A stretch of DNA of 64,000 bases from Cupriavidus malaysiensis (lineage in GTDB: Bacteria; Pseudomonadota; Gammaproteobacteria; Burkholderiales; Burkholderiaceae). Each line of letters begins with the position of its first letter. Position 1 is the first letter of the stretch. The position numbers were made by a program, and so were the translations under genes. The stretch lies in assembly GCF_001854325.1 (NCBI RefSeq), contig NZ_CP017754.1, positions 3,038,001-3,102,000 on the forward strand, in the 5' to 3' direction. The notes under the pieces were generated by a model that made no database searches, was not told the origin of the DNA, and was given only the letters and a program-made list of their open reading frames with translations. This document shows, piece by piece, positions 49,560-57,137 of this stretch.

Positions 49560-49750
49560 TAGCGCGCCCCTCGCGCTGCCAGCACGCCAGCGGCAATCGC
49601 AAGAGATCCGCCCGTGATAAAGCCGGCGGGCAGATACACCAAGCCGGCACCGAAGGCGACCGCAGCTGCGCCGCCGGCCATCAGCGCGTCAGGCAACCAG
49701 GCCGAGGCGATCTCGCCAGCCTTCAGCAGGATCTCGTTCAGTCGTTTCAT
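49559..49750 (-). CDS. Small membrane protein between portal and terminase
   Basis: A 63-residue protein with an amphipathic N-terminus and two hydrophobic stretches (LMAGGAAAVAFGAGLVYLPA, then GGSLAIAAGVLAARG). Similar small proteins lie in this slot in several HK97-type phages; function unknown. Confidence 0.75.
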   Translation of the reverse strand: MKRLNEILLKAGEIASAWLPDALMAGGAAAVAFGAGLVYLPAGFITGGSLAIAAGVLAARGAR

Positions 49751-51402
49751 TGCGGTTCATCCCAGAAGGATCGCCCCTTCGGGCCAGGGTTCAGGCTCAT
49801 CAGGTGAGCCGCATCGAACAGCGCCATCAGCGGGTCAATCTTTGCTGTGCCACTGGCCTGCTTCGTGATCAGGATGCCGTTCGCCCGCTGCTCGACCCGG
49901 GCATTGCTCACGCTCCAGGCCATCATCGGCTGGCTACCGTGCTCGAAGGTGCCGTCGGCCAACTTGCGCTCCACCGTCTTGATCGTGCCGCCCAGCTTCC
50001 AGCCCTGTGAGATGCCGACCAGCAGTTCCGCAGGAACGCCGGCAGTGACCAGGTCATCGTCGAAATTGACCCCACTCGGGTCCATTCCGACCTTGTCCAG
50101 TAGCTCGGTGGCATAGATCTGGGCCACGATGGCTACCAGTTGCTCGATGTCCTCGCCAATCTCCTGGACGATGACCAGGTCTCCGGCCCGCTCGAAGTCC
50201 AGGAACCGCGGCGCCTCGGACTGCCGGCGCTCGAGAACAGACGGATGGGCCCATGCCCGTCCCCAATGCAGCCACCGGCTGGTCCCGGCCTCGCGCCCGA
50301 TGATGCCCAGCCCGAGCAAATCGTCTAGGCCGCCGCCATCAATCCCGACATCCACCACTTCGCTGCGCGCCAGCAGGCCTTCCAGCGAAAGCGCGGAGTT
50401 TCCGCGCGACAGCCAGAAGTTGGCGCCGGCCCAGCGGTCGGACCGGAGGTTCAGCCCAATCTCGACATTCAGGTGCTTCGCCAGGAACTGCTGGAAGGTG
50501 CCATCCGTCTTGGCGCGGTTCTTCCGTAGCTGGTCCTCCAGCCACTCGGCACTGACCGATCGCCCGATGTTCGGGTTCGTGATGTAGAAGTTCGCCGGAT
50601 CGAGGTAGGCCTTCGACTCGATCATGGCCGCGGGGAACTCGTACAGCACCCCAAGCGACTTCCGGTCGTCTATCTTCCCGTCGCGCACGTCGCGGTAGTA
50701 GGCGAGTTTCTCCTTGAACACGCCTGCTGGCGGCTCGTCGCTCTGCGTGGTGAGGTAGATCACCCACCCCTCTTCGCGCGACACCTGGCCGCCGGTGGCT
50801 TCCATGAACATGGATTCGGCGTCTTTGCGGGAGCCGAACAGCCAGTGTTCGTCGACCAGGATGCGCCCCGACTTCTTGCCCGAAACCGTATCCGTGTCGG
50901 CGGCCACCACCTTGAGGGTGGCGCGGCTCACACGGTGTGTGATCGTGCGGATATGGTCCTGGATGTGGAACAGCGCGGCCAGCTCATCGTCGGCCCGGAT
51001 CATGCCAGCGGCCGGCTTGAAGCTGTTGTCGGCCACCTCCTTGGTCGGCGCCAGGATCAGGTGCTCTTCTTCCTCTCGCCAACACAGAATGACGGCGGTC
51101 AGCATGATGCCGGCCGCGATCGTTGACTTGGTGTTCTTCTTGCTGATCAGCAGGAAGAACTCCCGTATGAGCTGCTTGCCGGTCTCCGCGTCATAGCCGC
51201 CGAAGATGGCGGCTACGAAGTCGAATACCCATTGTTCGCTGCACTCGCCGAACGTCGGCTTGCCGGGCAGGTCGACGACGCGCAGCTCCTTGAAGATCGC
51301 CAGGGCCTGTTCGGCCTGGTCGGGAAAGATCGGCGGCGGGATGATCGACTCCCCCCGGATCAGGCGTTCCTCCCAATCCGGGCAAGCTGTCGTCCACTCC
51401 AT
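49747..51402 (-). CDS. Terminase large subunit (HK97/Terminase_1 type)
   Basis: A 551-residue ATPase and nuclease. LLISKKNTKSTIAAGIMLTA is the Walker A region, GKKSGRILVDEHW the Walker B, and DVGIDGGGLDDLLGLGII the start of the nuclease domain. Start MEWTTACPDWEERL. It is of a different family from the enzyme in prophage 1, so the two phages package differently. Confidence 0.95.
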   Translation of the reverse strand: MEWTTACPDWEERLIRGESIIPPPIFPDQAEQALAIFKELRVVDLPGKPTFGECSEQWVFDFVAAIFGGYDAETGKQLIREFFLLISKKNTKSTIAAGIMLTAVILCWREEEEHLILAPTKEVADNSFKPAAGMIRADDELAALFHIQDHIRTITHRVSRATLKVVAADTDTVSGKKSGRILVDEHWLFGSRKDAESMFMEATGGQVSREEGWVIYLTTQSDEPPAGVFKEKLAYYRDVRDGKIDDRKSLGVLYEFPAAMIESKAYLDPANFYITNPNIGRSVSAEWLEDQLRKNRAKTDGTFQQFLAKHLNVEIGLNLRSDRWAGANFWLSRGNSALSLEGLLARSEVVDVGIDGGGLDDLLGLGIIGREAGTSRWLHWGRAWAHPSVLERRQSEAPRFLDFERAGDLVIVQEIGEDIEQLVAIVAQIYATELLDKVGMDPSGVNFDDDLVTAGVPAELLVGISQGWKLGGTIKTVERKLADGTFEHGSQPMMAWSVSNARVEQRANGILITKQASGTAKIDPLMALFDAAHLMSLNPGPKGRSFWDEPQ

Positions 51403-51404
51403 GG

Positions 51405-51872
51405 TCACACCTTCCTGCCGCCATTTGCCACGAGCTTGGGCGGCGCGGCCTGCCCGAACCGACTGGCAACCTTCTTGGCCTCCTCGTCCTTCTGCTCCTT
51501 CTTCCCACCCTCGCCCAGCTTCTTGTGCATGAAGGGCATCAGCGCCTTGGCTGCGTCGATACGCTGCCTGGGGTCTAGCTCCAGGTCGTTCATCGCGGCG
51601 ATCAGGAACGCCTTGGGGTCCTTATGCGCGAGCGCCGCACCCAGGTCGAACGCCGGCGCCGGCTTCGGCGGCGGCTCGACCGGGGCCGCCACCTTCTTGC
51701 CACCCTTGTGGCGACTGGCGATGTAGGCCGCCACCTCCGGGTCTTTAACAAGGCGCGACCCCGCTGCCGAGGCCGTCTTGACGCTGTAGCCCGCCGCGAT
51801 TGCCGCGTCCTTATTGGATTTCCCGGCGATAACGGCATCGGCGAACACCCGCCTCTTGCCTGTTAAAGCCAT
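51405..51872 (-). CDS. Terminase small subunit
   Basis: A 155-residue protein starting MALTGKRRVFADAVIAGKSN with a helix-turn-helix (NKDAAIAAGYSVKTASAAGS), a proline-rich linker and a helical oligomerisation part. It recognises the packaging site. The start follows a CAGGAGATTTGTTA ribosome binding site. Confidence 0.88.
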   Translation of the reverse strand: MALTGKRRVFADAVIAGKSNKDAAIAAGYSVKTASAAGSRLVKDPEVAAYIASRHKGGKKVAAPVEPPPKPAPAFDLGAALAHKDPKAFLIAAMNDLELDPRQRIDAAKALMPFMHKKLGEGGKKEQKDEEAKKVASRFGQAAPPKLVANGGRKV

Positions 51873-51971
51873 TAACAAATCTCCTGAAGGGGGAAATTTT
51901 CTGTGCGTGAGGGAACGTGCGGTTTCCGGCCGGAAAGGCCCCAGAGATTGAAGCCCCCCCCACCCCGGCGC
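51873..51971. other. Candidate packaging (cos) region
   Basis: A 99-bp gap between the small HNH-linked gene and TerS. It contains the perfect palindrome TTTCCGGCCGGAAA (51923-51936) and a C-rich tract. In HK97-type phages the cos site lies beside the HNH and TerS genes; the assignment here is inferred. Confidence 0.4.
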
Positions 51972-52184
51972 CTAGAAGTGCGCGATTCGGCGCACCCAGG
52001 CCCACAGACCGCGCGGGTCGCGTCGCACGAGCCGAACGCGCACCCCTTTCTGCAGCACCGCGTCCACTTTTGCGCCGTCAGGCTCAAGCCCGTGCCAATA
52101 GGCAAAGGCGTAGACGCAGCGCGCGTACAACAGCGCCCACCACGCAATGCGAACGCTCACCATGACCACCGGGCCGGGGCTCAT
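51972..52184 (-). CDS. Small hydrophobic protein
   Basis: A 70-residue protein with one hydrophobic segment (VRIAWWALLYARCVYAFAYW) and a basic C-terminus. Its ATG overlaps the HNH stop. Unknown function. Confidence 0.6.
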   Translation of the reverse strand: MSPGPVVMVSVRIAWWALLYARCVYAFAYWHGLEPDGAKVDAVLQKGVRVRLVRRDPRGLWAWVRRIAHF

Positions 52185-52516
52185 GCCCGCCTCCGCCGTG
52201 TCTGACCAAAGTCCGTCGCCGTCTTCTTGGCGTGGCAGCCATCCGGCCCGGCGCACAGCACCTGGCAGTTCTCGTCGGTGTCGGCACCACCCTGCGACAG
52301 CGGCACGCGGTGGTCCAGCTCGAACCCTGCGGGGAATGCCGTCACCTGGCCACAGCCGGCGCAAGTCGGATCGTTCGTCCAGATCCGCAGCCGCCGTGCC
52401 TGTAGCTTCCGGCCGGCCATGCGTTGCTCGCTCTGGGTTGGCGCCATCGCCTTGTGCGGACGCGCTGCCATTGGAAGCCTCGCACCCAGCATGGGGATAC
52501 GCGTCTTCTGCTTCAT
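52181..52516 (-). CDS. HNH endonuclease of the packaging machine
   Basis: A 111-residue protein with zinc-binding CAGCGQ, the HNH core ELDHRVPLSQGGADTDENCQ and VLCAGPDGCHAKKT. HNH proteins beside TerS in HK97-type phages stimulate cos cleavage by the terminase. The N-terminus is basic. Confidence 0.92.
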   Translation of the reverse strand: MKQKTRIPMLGARLPMAARPHKAMAPTQSEQRMAGRKLQARRLRIWTNDPTCAGCGQVTAFPAGFELDHRVPLSQGGADTDENCQVLCAGPDGCHAKKTATDFGQTRRRRA

Positions 52517-52611
52517 GGTGCGGTGGTCCTGGTGTAGAAAGCGCCTGCCGAGTGGCAGGCAAACCCAGCGGGATGCCAGGAGGAGACAACTGGAATGGGG
52601 CGCCGGAATGC

Positions 52612-52643
52612 AAAAAAACCCGCGAGGTTTTCACCTGGCGGGC
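52612..52643 (-). terminator. Terminator (tR'-like) behind Q-like gene
   Basis: On the minus strand, stem CCCGCCAGG/CCTCGCGGG with one mismatch and a six-base loop, then seven T residues. It lies between the proposed late promoter and the packaging genes, so late expression would need readthrough. Confidence 0.85.
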
Positions 52644-52645
52644 TT

Positions 52646-52690
52646 GGACGCAATTCTTCCGTGTATCGAATTGACGCCTATATTACTCAC
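52646..52690 (-). promoter_or_regulatory. Putative late promoter and Q-utilisation block
   Basis: GGCGTCAATTCGATACA (52662-52678, minus) matches 16 of 17 bases in prophage 1 and is followed at the same spacing by a second conserved piece ending at 52646. An AATATA or TAATAT -10 lies directly upstream. A -35 box is not clear, as expected if the Q-like protein or an extended -10 is needed. Confidence 0.55.
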
Positions 52691-52711
52691 CTTTTGAGCA
52701 GTCGCCTAGCA

Positions 52712-53323
52712 CTATGCTGCAGCGGCCTCGAGGAAGCCGGCACCTCGCAGCGCATCATCGGCAAGGTATAGGGCGAGATCCTCTTGCCCCTTGATTCCGT
52801 TGATGCCCTTGGTACCACGTAGGTACTGGCGCAGCTTCGCATCGTGGCTGGTGGCTGTGCGCCGGCTCACGCCGCACTTGTCGGCCAGCGCTTCCATTGT
52901 CACCTTTCGCCCGAACGCATCCTTGTCGGCGCCGAAGTAGCGCTCGATGAGAAAGCGGCGAAGCTGGCGATGGGAGACGCAACCGGCCAGCACGGATACC
53001 AGCTCCTCCGTCAGGTAGACGATTGCCAGCTCCCATTCCTGATTGCGTCGACGGCCGCTGCAGCATGAACTGCGGCAGTCGCAGGGCAACCACGCGGGCG
53101 AGAAGCGCGCCACTAGGATGGCGACATGCAGGCCCGAAAGCGCATTGTCCAGGCGCTCGCGCAGCATTCCGGCCTGGCCGGCGCCATCATTCCCCACCAA
53201 GCCCTTTCCGCTGCCGACATGCCCCCGCATCAGCTTCGCCATCGGCGTCAGCGCGTACTGCTGGGTCGAGTACGAGAACGCGAAGCGAAGCGCGCTACGG
53301 CTGTCCGTGAATAGCTGTTCCAA
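52712..53323 (-). CDS. Q-like late gene regulator (TTG start)
   Basis: A 203-residue protein homologous to the one at 6059-6661: LRFAFSYSTQQY, GSGKGLVGNDGAGQAGM, CDCRSSCC and a C-terminal HTH (ALADKCGVSRRTATSHDAKL). The TTG at 53323 lies six bases behind AAGGGG and aligns exactly with the ATG of the prophage 1 protein; no ATG is available there. Role inferred from position before the late genes. Confidence 0.65.
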   Translation of the reverse strand: MEQLFTDSRSALRFAFSYSTQQYALTPMAKLMRGHVGSGKGLVGNDGAGQAGMLRERLDNALSGLHVAILVARFSPAWLPCDCRSSCCSGRRRNQEWELAIVYLTEELVSVLAGCVSHRQLRRFLIERYFGADKDAFGRKVTMEALADKCGVSRRTATSHDAKLRQYLRGTKGINGIKGQEDLALYLADDALRGAGFLEAAAA

Positions 53324-53337
53324 CTGATTCCCCTTTG

Positions 53338-53598
53338 CTATTGCTGCGCCCGTACGCCTTGGAGCCACCGCATATACGGCAGGCGCACGCTCACATGAAA
53401 TTTCGCCTCGGCGGCCGGCAGGTGATCCAGATCCGCCCGAGACGCCACGCCGCAGACTGCCCGCACAAACCCGGCGGCCTCGTCTGCATTGCGGCACGGC
53501 TCCCCGGAGCGTGCTGCGACGAACCGCCAGAATTCAGCGCTCGCGCACCACATCCCTGCCAGCTTCGCCAGCGCGCCACCCTTCCCTGGCGCCGTCAT
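53338..53598 (-). CDS. Hypothetical phage protein
   Basis: An 86-residue protein with MWCASAEFWRFVAARSGEPC, NADEAAGFVRAVCGVASRAD and a C-terminal YMRWLQGVRA. Seen widely in the replication regions of Burkholderiales prophages; role unknown. Coupled to the upstream gene by four bases. Confidence 0.75.
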   Translation of the reverse strand: MTAPGKGGALAKLAGMWCASAEFWRFVAARSGEPCRNADEAAGFVRAVCGVASRADLDHLPAAEAKFHVSVRLPYMRWLQGVRAQQ

Positions 53599-54164
53599 AC
53601 CGCCTTACCCATGCCGAACATCGCCCGTACCACCTCATGCTGCGGGGTCACGATCCCATCGCGCATGCGCCGGCGGATCACAGTCCGCTCGATGATTGCC
53701 TTGTAGCGCAAGGGATCCTCTTCCTTCATCCGGCGCATGCGATCGCGCTGGCGTGCCGCGTTGGAGATGGGAGCCGGGCGCGGCACGTCCTTGCCAGGGA
53801 ACGGCAGCCAAAGGGGCGCCGGCCAGCCGCTGGTATGGCGTTGCCAGCCCGCGTGGTGCGCCTGCCCGGCCGCCCGGCGGTCGCGCATCATCTTGTCAAT
53901 CCGCGTGCGTGAGGCCCCGGTCAGCTGCGCCAGCTCGTGCACGCTGCGGGGCCGGCGGTCGGCGCAGAGTTTCACCACGTAGGACCAGACCGCCGACCGG
54001 TTCCCCGTGAATGCCTTCGGGCCCAGGCCCATCTTCTGCGCCTTGTCTTGGATCGCATGCGCCGAGCGGCCGAGGCGGGCGCCAATCTCCCGCAGGGATA
54101 GGTCTCCCCGATCATGAAGTGTGCGAAGCAGATCCATCTCTTCTTCAGTCCAGTGTTTCGCCAT
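53595..54164 (-). CDS. SANT/Myb-like DNA-binding phage protein
   Basis: A 189-residue protein starting MAKHWTEEEMDLLRTLHDRG, a SANT or GcrA-like helix-turn-helix (IGARLGRSAHAIQDKAQKMG). A second HTH (VHELAQLTGASRTRIDKMMR) follows, with a basic C-terminus. It probably regulates or organises replication. The start at 54164 has the better ribosome binding site than 54170. Confidence 0.75.
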   Translation of the reverse strand: MAKHWTEEEMDLLRTLHDRGDLSLREIGARLGRSAHAIQDKAQKMGLGPKAFTGNRSAVWSYVVKLCADRRPRSVHELAQLTGASRTRIDKMMRDRRAAGQAHHAGWQRHTSGWPAPLWLPFPGKDVPRPAPISNAARQRDRMRRMKEEDPLRYKAIIERTVIRRRMRDGIVTPQHEVVRAMFGMGKAV

Positions 54165-54166
54165 CC

Positions 54167-54520
54167 TCATTCCCCTTTCACCAGCGCCACCGCCTTGACG
54201 ATCGCCAGCCGCGCCGCCGCAGCTGCCTCGCTCCAATGCCCGACAGGAAGCGGCTCCCGCATCTGGGGTGCAATCGGCGTCTTCGCCGTCGCGTGCCTGT
54301 CCGTCCCGACATCTACAGACATGCACATCCGCACCTGAAGCGCGAAAGCCTCGGCGTTGCTGTCCAGCGGCGCGAAGTACCGCCACGGGCCACCGGGCTC
54401 GCGCACGTGCACCACCACCAGGTCACGCGCCCGGAAGCGGCGCACCTCGTAGCCGGCCGCCGCCGCAGCGCGCTCGGTCAGCTGCAGCTCGCTCTCGGCC
54501 AGGAAGCGGGGCCCAGTCAC
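54167..54520 (-). CDS. Hypothetical phage protein (GTG start)
   Basis: A 117-residue protein starting with GTG in a GTGA overlap with a membrane peptide. The middle part [20 protein letters not shown] and PWRYFAPLDSNAEAFALQV occurs in many phage early regions (a beta-rich domain). Function unknown. Confidence 0.75.
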   Translation of the reverse strand: MTGPRFLAESELQLTERAAAAAGYEVRRFRARDLVVVHVREPGGPWRYFAPLDSNAEAFALQVRMCMSVDVGTDRHATAKTPIAPQMREPLPVGHWSEAAAAARLAIVKAVALVKGE

Positions 54521-54594
54521 CGGAGCCCCCACACCGCGGCGCCGAGCATCACTGCCATGGTTGCCGCCACCCACAGGTTCATCAGGTCGTCCAT
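54517..54594 (-). CDS. 25-residue membrane peptide
   Basis: A single hydrophobic helix starting MDDLMNLW and ending VWGLR, with a good ribosome binding site (GGGAGGCAG). It is the counterpart of the 27-residue peptide of prophage 1 (10155-10238), with matching ends and the same overlapped layout. Confidence 0.65.
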   Translation of the reverse strand: MDDLMNLWVAATMAVMLGAAVWGLR

Positions 54595-54603
54595 CTGCCT
54601 CCC

Positions 54604-55110
54604 CTACTTCGTCTCTTTGATCGCAAACCCGAGCGCTGCCATCAGGTGGCGCTTGATCCGATAGGCCTCTGTGATCGCGCCCTTGCTGTCCTCGATCGTG
54701 TCCAGTTCGGCGCCGGCCTCCCGGTACACGAAGTCAGCCACATAGCGCAGCGGCGGCCTCTTCCGGCCCTGAATCACGACTGCCGGCGCCAGCTCGAAGG
54801 CCACCTGGCGCCGCAGGCCGCCGATCAGCCCGGCACGCTCCATCAGCCGGAGGTGGCTGTACCGCTCCATCTCGCGCTGGCTGTCAAACTTCTCGCCGTT
54901 CAGCGTGACGCGGCGGTTTCCGTACTTGCTCTTGCCGCGCGCCGCGCCGCTCGCATGTCCGATGCCAGCTTGACCGCCGCCGGCCGCCCCCTGTGCTTCT
55001 CCACCTTCTCCAGGAACTCGGTCACCCGCCCGTCCGGCAGCGGCGCCAGCCAGCGCACCTCGCACTCGTGCCGCCACACCTCGTCCGATCGCATTGCGCC
55101 GCCCCGTCAT
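54604..55110 (-). CDS. DUF1064 nuclease-like protein (start uncertain)
   Basis: The DUF1064 domain begins at SKYGNRRVTLNGEKFDSQRE and runs through RQVAFELAPAVVIQG, YVADFVYREAG and YRIKRHLMAALGFAIKE. The family has a restriction-like nuclease fold and is proposed as a Holliday junction-type nuclease. The only ATG (55110) adds about 65 residues that overlap, in another frame, the whole DUF7696 gene; GTG codons at 55077 and 55065 are alternatives. A frameshift from the upstream gene is also possible. Confidence 0.8.
   Translation of the reverse strand: MTGRRNAIGRGVAARVRGALAGAAAGRAGDRVPGEGGEAQGAAGGGQAGIGHASGAARGKSKYGNRRVTLNGEKFDSQREMERYSHLRLMERAGLIGGLRRQVAFELAPAVVIQGRKRPPLRYVADFVYREAGAELDTIEDSKGAITEAYRIKRHLMAALGFAIKETK
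54900..55094 (-). CDS. DUF7696-like small protein
   Basis: A 64-residue protein, MRSDEVWRHECEVRWLAPLP, matching a small family with the RHECE-x-R-W pattern and VEKHRGRPAAVKLASDMR. It lies entirely inside the longer DUF1064 frame, in another frame. Its coding pattern is the better one over this stretch. Confidence 0.7.
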   Translation of the reverse strand: MRSDEVWRHECEVRWLAPLPDGRVTEFLEKVEKHRGRPAAVKLASDMRAARRAARASTETAASR

Positions 55111-56084
55111 GCCGTTGCATCCAGCGGCGGATGGCCGTAGAAGTACTCGTGGACGCTGGCATAGGCCGACGACTTTGTGCGCAGCAGGTCGGCCAGCAGA
55201 GCCTGGCGCCACGGACCGTCCCCGGCGTTCTTGAAGACGCCAACCTTGTAGCGCTGGAACTCCTCGCCCGGCTTCCTGGCCCGCCACACGTCGGCGCCCT
55301 TCGCCTCGATGCCGGGGGCGGTCTCCCACCAGGCCGCATCGCTGCCCACCGGCGCGCCGCCAGCTGCGGCTGGCTGCTGGGGCGCGGCCTCGTCGAGCCA
55401 GCGTGCGCCGTTCAACCAGGTTGCCGGGTGCGGGATGAACTTGCCCTTCTCCTCGCGCCACTCGGGCTGTGCCGCCTGCTTCGCGATGGCGGCAAGCAGC
55501 ATCTCCAGCTTGCCCTCGTCGACTTGCAGCTTGGCGAAGGCCTTCTCGGCGTCTGCCTTGGCGGCCTTCTTCGGGTAGGCCTGCCAGAACCGGTCGAACA
55601 ACGCCGACGACTTTGCAGCCTTGCCGCCCCTCGCGGGTGCGCCCTGACGGTTCCCTGATGGTTCCTTTGTAGGTTCTTTACGGTTAGGGTGCATCTCCTG
55701 CGGGGGTCCCCCGCATTTGCTGCGGGGGTGGGGTGCATCTCCTGCGGGGGTGTGGTGCATATCCTGCGGGGGTGCATTTCCTGCTGGGGTGCGCGCCGTG
55801 CGGGGGTGCATTTCCTGCGGGGGTGAATATTCTGCGGGGGTGACGGTGTAGCTGGTGCTGCGACCAGTCGTCCGCTTCGTCTGCAGCGCGCCGGCATCTT
55901 CCAACCACTTGATTGCGGTCTGCACGGCCCGCTCGCTCGCGCAAACCCGCTTGGCGATCGTTGCAATGGCCGGCCAGCATACGCCCTGGTCATTGGCGTT
56001 ATCCGCCAGCGAGATCAGCACGGCCTTCTGGGCGATCGACATCCCCTCCAGGGGCCAGCACTGGGACATGATGATCGTGCTCAT
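55107..56084 (-). CDS. Replication initiator with internal origin (lambda O-like)
   Basis: A 325-residue protein starting MSTIIMSQCWPLEGMSIAQK. The N-terminal winged helix (VCWPAIATIAKRVCASERAV, then AIKWLEDAGALQTKRT) binds the origin. A low-complexity middle (repeats of PAG-APP-QEMH) is encoded by the iterons. The C-terminal part (FDRFWQAYPKKAAKADAEKA, then PATWLNGARWLDE) is the usual helicase-loader contact. GAGGGG nine bases before the ATG supports the start. Confidence 0.9.
   Translation of the reverse strand: MSTIIMSQCWPLEGMSIAQKAVLISLADNANDQGVCWPAIATIAKRVCASERAVQTAIKWLEDAGALQTKRTTGRSTSYTVTPAEYSPPQEMHPRTARTPAGNAPPQDMHHTPAGDAPHPRSKCGGPPQEMHPNRKEPTKEPSGNRQGAPARGGKAAKSSALFDRFWQAYPKKAAKADAEKAFAKLQVDEGKLEMLLAAIAKQAAQPEWREEKGKFIPHPATWLNGARWLDEAAPQQPAAAGGAPVGSDAAWWETAPGIEAKGADVWRARKPGEEFQRYKVGVFKNAGDGPWRQALLADLLRTKSSAYASVHEYFYGHPPLDATA
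55690..55842. repeat. Iteron array, likely replication origin
   Basis: Eight related copies of TGCATHTCCTGCGGGGGTG lie within the initiator gene, starting near 55690, 55712, 55734, 55756, 55773, 55791, 55807 and 55825. The first four repeat every 22 bp, the others every 16-18 bp. A cluster of iterons in an O-like gene is the lambda origin layout. Confidence 0.85.
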
Positions 56085-56174
56085 GGGAGGCATCCCCTCA
56101 TCCGAGGGATAACTAGTTGCAGCCTGCACATGCCACATTTGATTCGCCATTGAAGGCGCACATAGGAGACAGTG

Positions 56175-56357
56175 ATGGCTGACGACCTGAAGAAGAAGGA
56201 CGGGCGCGACCGCGCGAAGGTGAACAAGAGCGAAGCCTGGGAAGTCAACCAGGTAGCTAAAAAGCATGGCGTGACGCCAGCAGTAGTGAAGAAGGCGTTG
56301 GAGAAAGTTGGCCCCGTTCGAACTCGCGTTGAGCAGGAAATCAAGAAGAGCAAGTAG
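56175..56357 (+). CDS. DUF3606-like small protein (moron)
   Basis: A 60-residue basic protein starting MADDLKKKDGRDRAKVNKSE, with WEVNQVAKKHGVTPAVVKKA, matching DUF3606. It is on the strand opposite to the replication operon, with ribosome binding site GGAGACAG, so it has its own promoter. Possibly a DNA-binding or host-modulating protein. Confidence 0.75.
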   Translation: MADDLKKKDGRDRAKVNKSEAWEVNQVAKKHGVTPAVVKKALEKVGPVRTRVEQEIKKSK

Positions 56358-56358
56358 T

Positions 56359-56655
56359 TCATCGCGCGGCCACCTCCAGGATGCCGCACTCAAAGAGCCG
56401 CCCTATCGTCTTCCGATGGGCGGCTTCCCACATTTGCTCGCGCTCGACACGCGTCATGCGCCGGCCCTGATCAAGTTCCGCATGACACGTGTAGCAAAGC
56501 GCTGCGATGCGATAGTCATGGGCCTTGATCCCGCGCCCCTTGCCGTCACGCAGCTGGTTTGAATGCGCCGCCACCACCGTGCCGTCCTGGCTGTTGCAGT
56601 GCTGGCACGGGAAGGACCGGACGGCCTCGAGGAGCCTCTGGCTACGGAACATCAT
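56359..56655 (-). CDS. DUF1364 nuclease-domain protein
   Basis: A 98-residue protein with the zinc-binding CQHCNSQDGTVVAAHSNQLR, GKGRGIKAHDYRIAALCYTC and HAELDQG, the DUF1364/HNH-like pattern of lambdoid Nin regions. It may process recombination intermediates. The start overlaps the upstream stop in TGATG. Confidence 0.85.
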   Translation of the reverse strand: MMFRSQRLLEAVRSFPCQHCNSQDGTVVAAHSNQLRDGKGRGIKAHDYRIAALCYTCHAELDQGRRMTRVEREQMWEAAHRKTIGRLFECGILEVAAR

Positions 56656-56951
56656 CAGAACAAGCTCCCTTGCGGATGCGGCCGGCGAACCGGGCGAATC
56701 GTGCGGCCGGTGACCTTGCACGGGCGCGCCGGCGCCTGCTCAAGCTGGCCCAGCTTCTGCCGCAGCTCATTGACACGCCCGCTCACTGTGTTGATCGCCA
56801 GGCCCGTCGCCTTGCAGATCTCCTGCAGCGAGTAGTCCCGCGGCCAGACGCCGATGGCCTCCATGATTTCCTGCTGGATCCGCCCCAGTTCGCCGGAGGC
56901 GCGCATCCGGTCATAGCTCCTGATGCTGGTATCCGCCACTGCGGTATGCAT
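56655..56951 (-). CDS. Hypothetical protein with HTH
   Basis: A 98-residue protein with a winged-helix-like LQEICKATGLAINTVSGRVN and a basic C-terminus. It is in the early operon between Rmf-like and DUF1364 genes; probably DNA-binding. Confidence 0.7.
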   Translation of the reverse strand: MHTAVADTSIRSYDRMRASGELGRIQQEIMEAIGVWPRDYSLQEICKATGLAINTVSGRVNELRQKLGQLEQAPARPCKVTGRTIRPVRRPHPQGSLF

Positions 56952-56960
56952 GTCGCCCTC

Positions 56961-57137
56961 CTATGCAGCTTTGGCCTTAGCCGGCCGGTACTTCTCGTCC
57001 TTGAACCCCGCGTTCCACTCCAGGTGCGCGTCGCTACCCGGCGGCCAGTGGGGGTTATCCTCGGGCTCAAGGCCCAGGCGGAATGCCTCAGCCCCTGCCT
57101 CGCGCACCACAGCGCGCGGCATCAATTCGTGGAGCAT
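56961..57137 (-). CDS. Small RMF/CrpP-like protein
   Basis: A 58-residue protein, MLHELMPRAVVREAGAEAFR, with GLEPEDNPHWPPGSDAHLEW and NAGF. The order A-x(2)-G, NP and W-x(2)-GF resembles ribosome modulation factor and the related phage proteins. It follows a GAGGGCACAC ribosome binding site. The match is tentative; a role in stalling host translation would be inference. Confidence 0.6.
   Translation of the reverse strand: MLHELMPRAVVREAGAEAFRLGLEPEDNPHWPPGSDAHLEWNAGFKDEKYRPAKAKAA

Noticed and set aside
55690..55842. CRISPR-like array
   Set aside because: Repeats are adjoining with no unique spacers of constant length and lie in a replication gene; they fit iterons.
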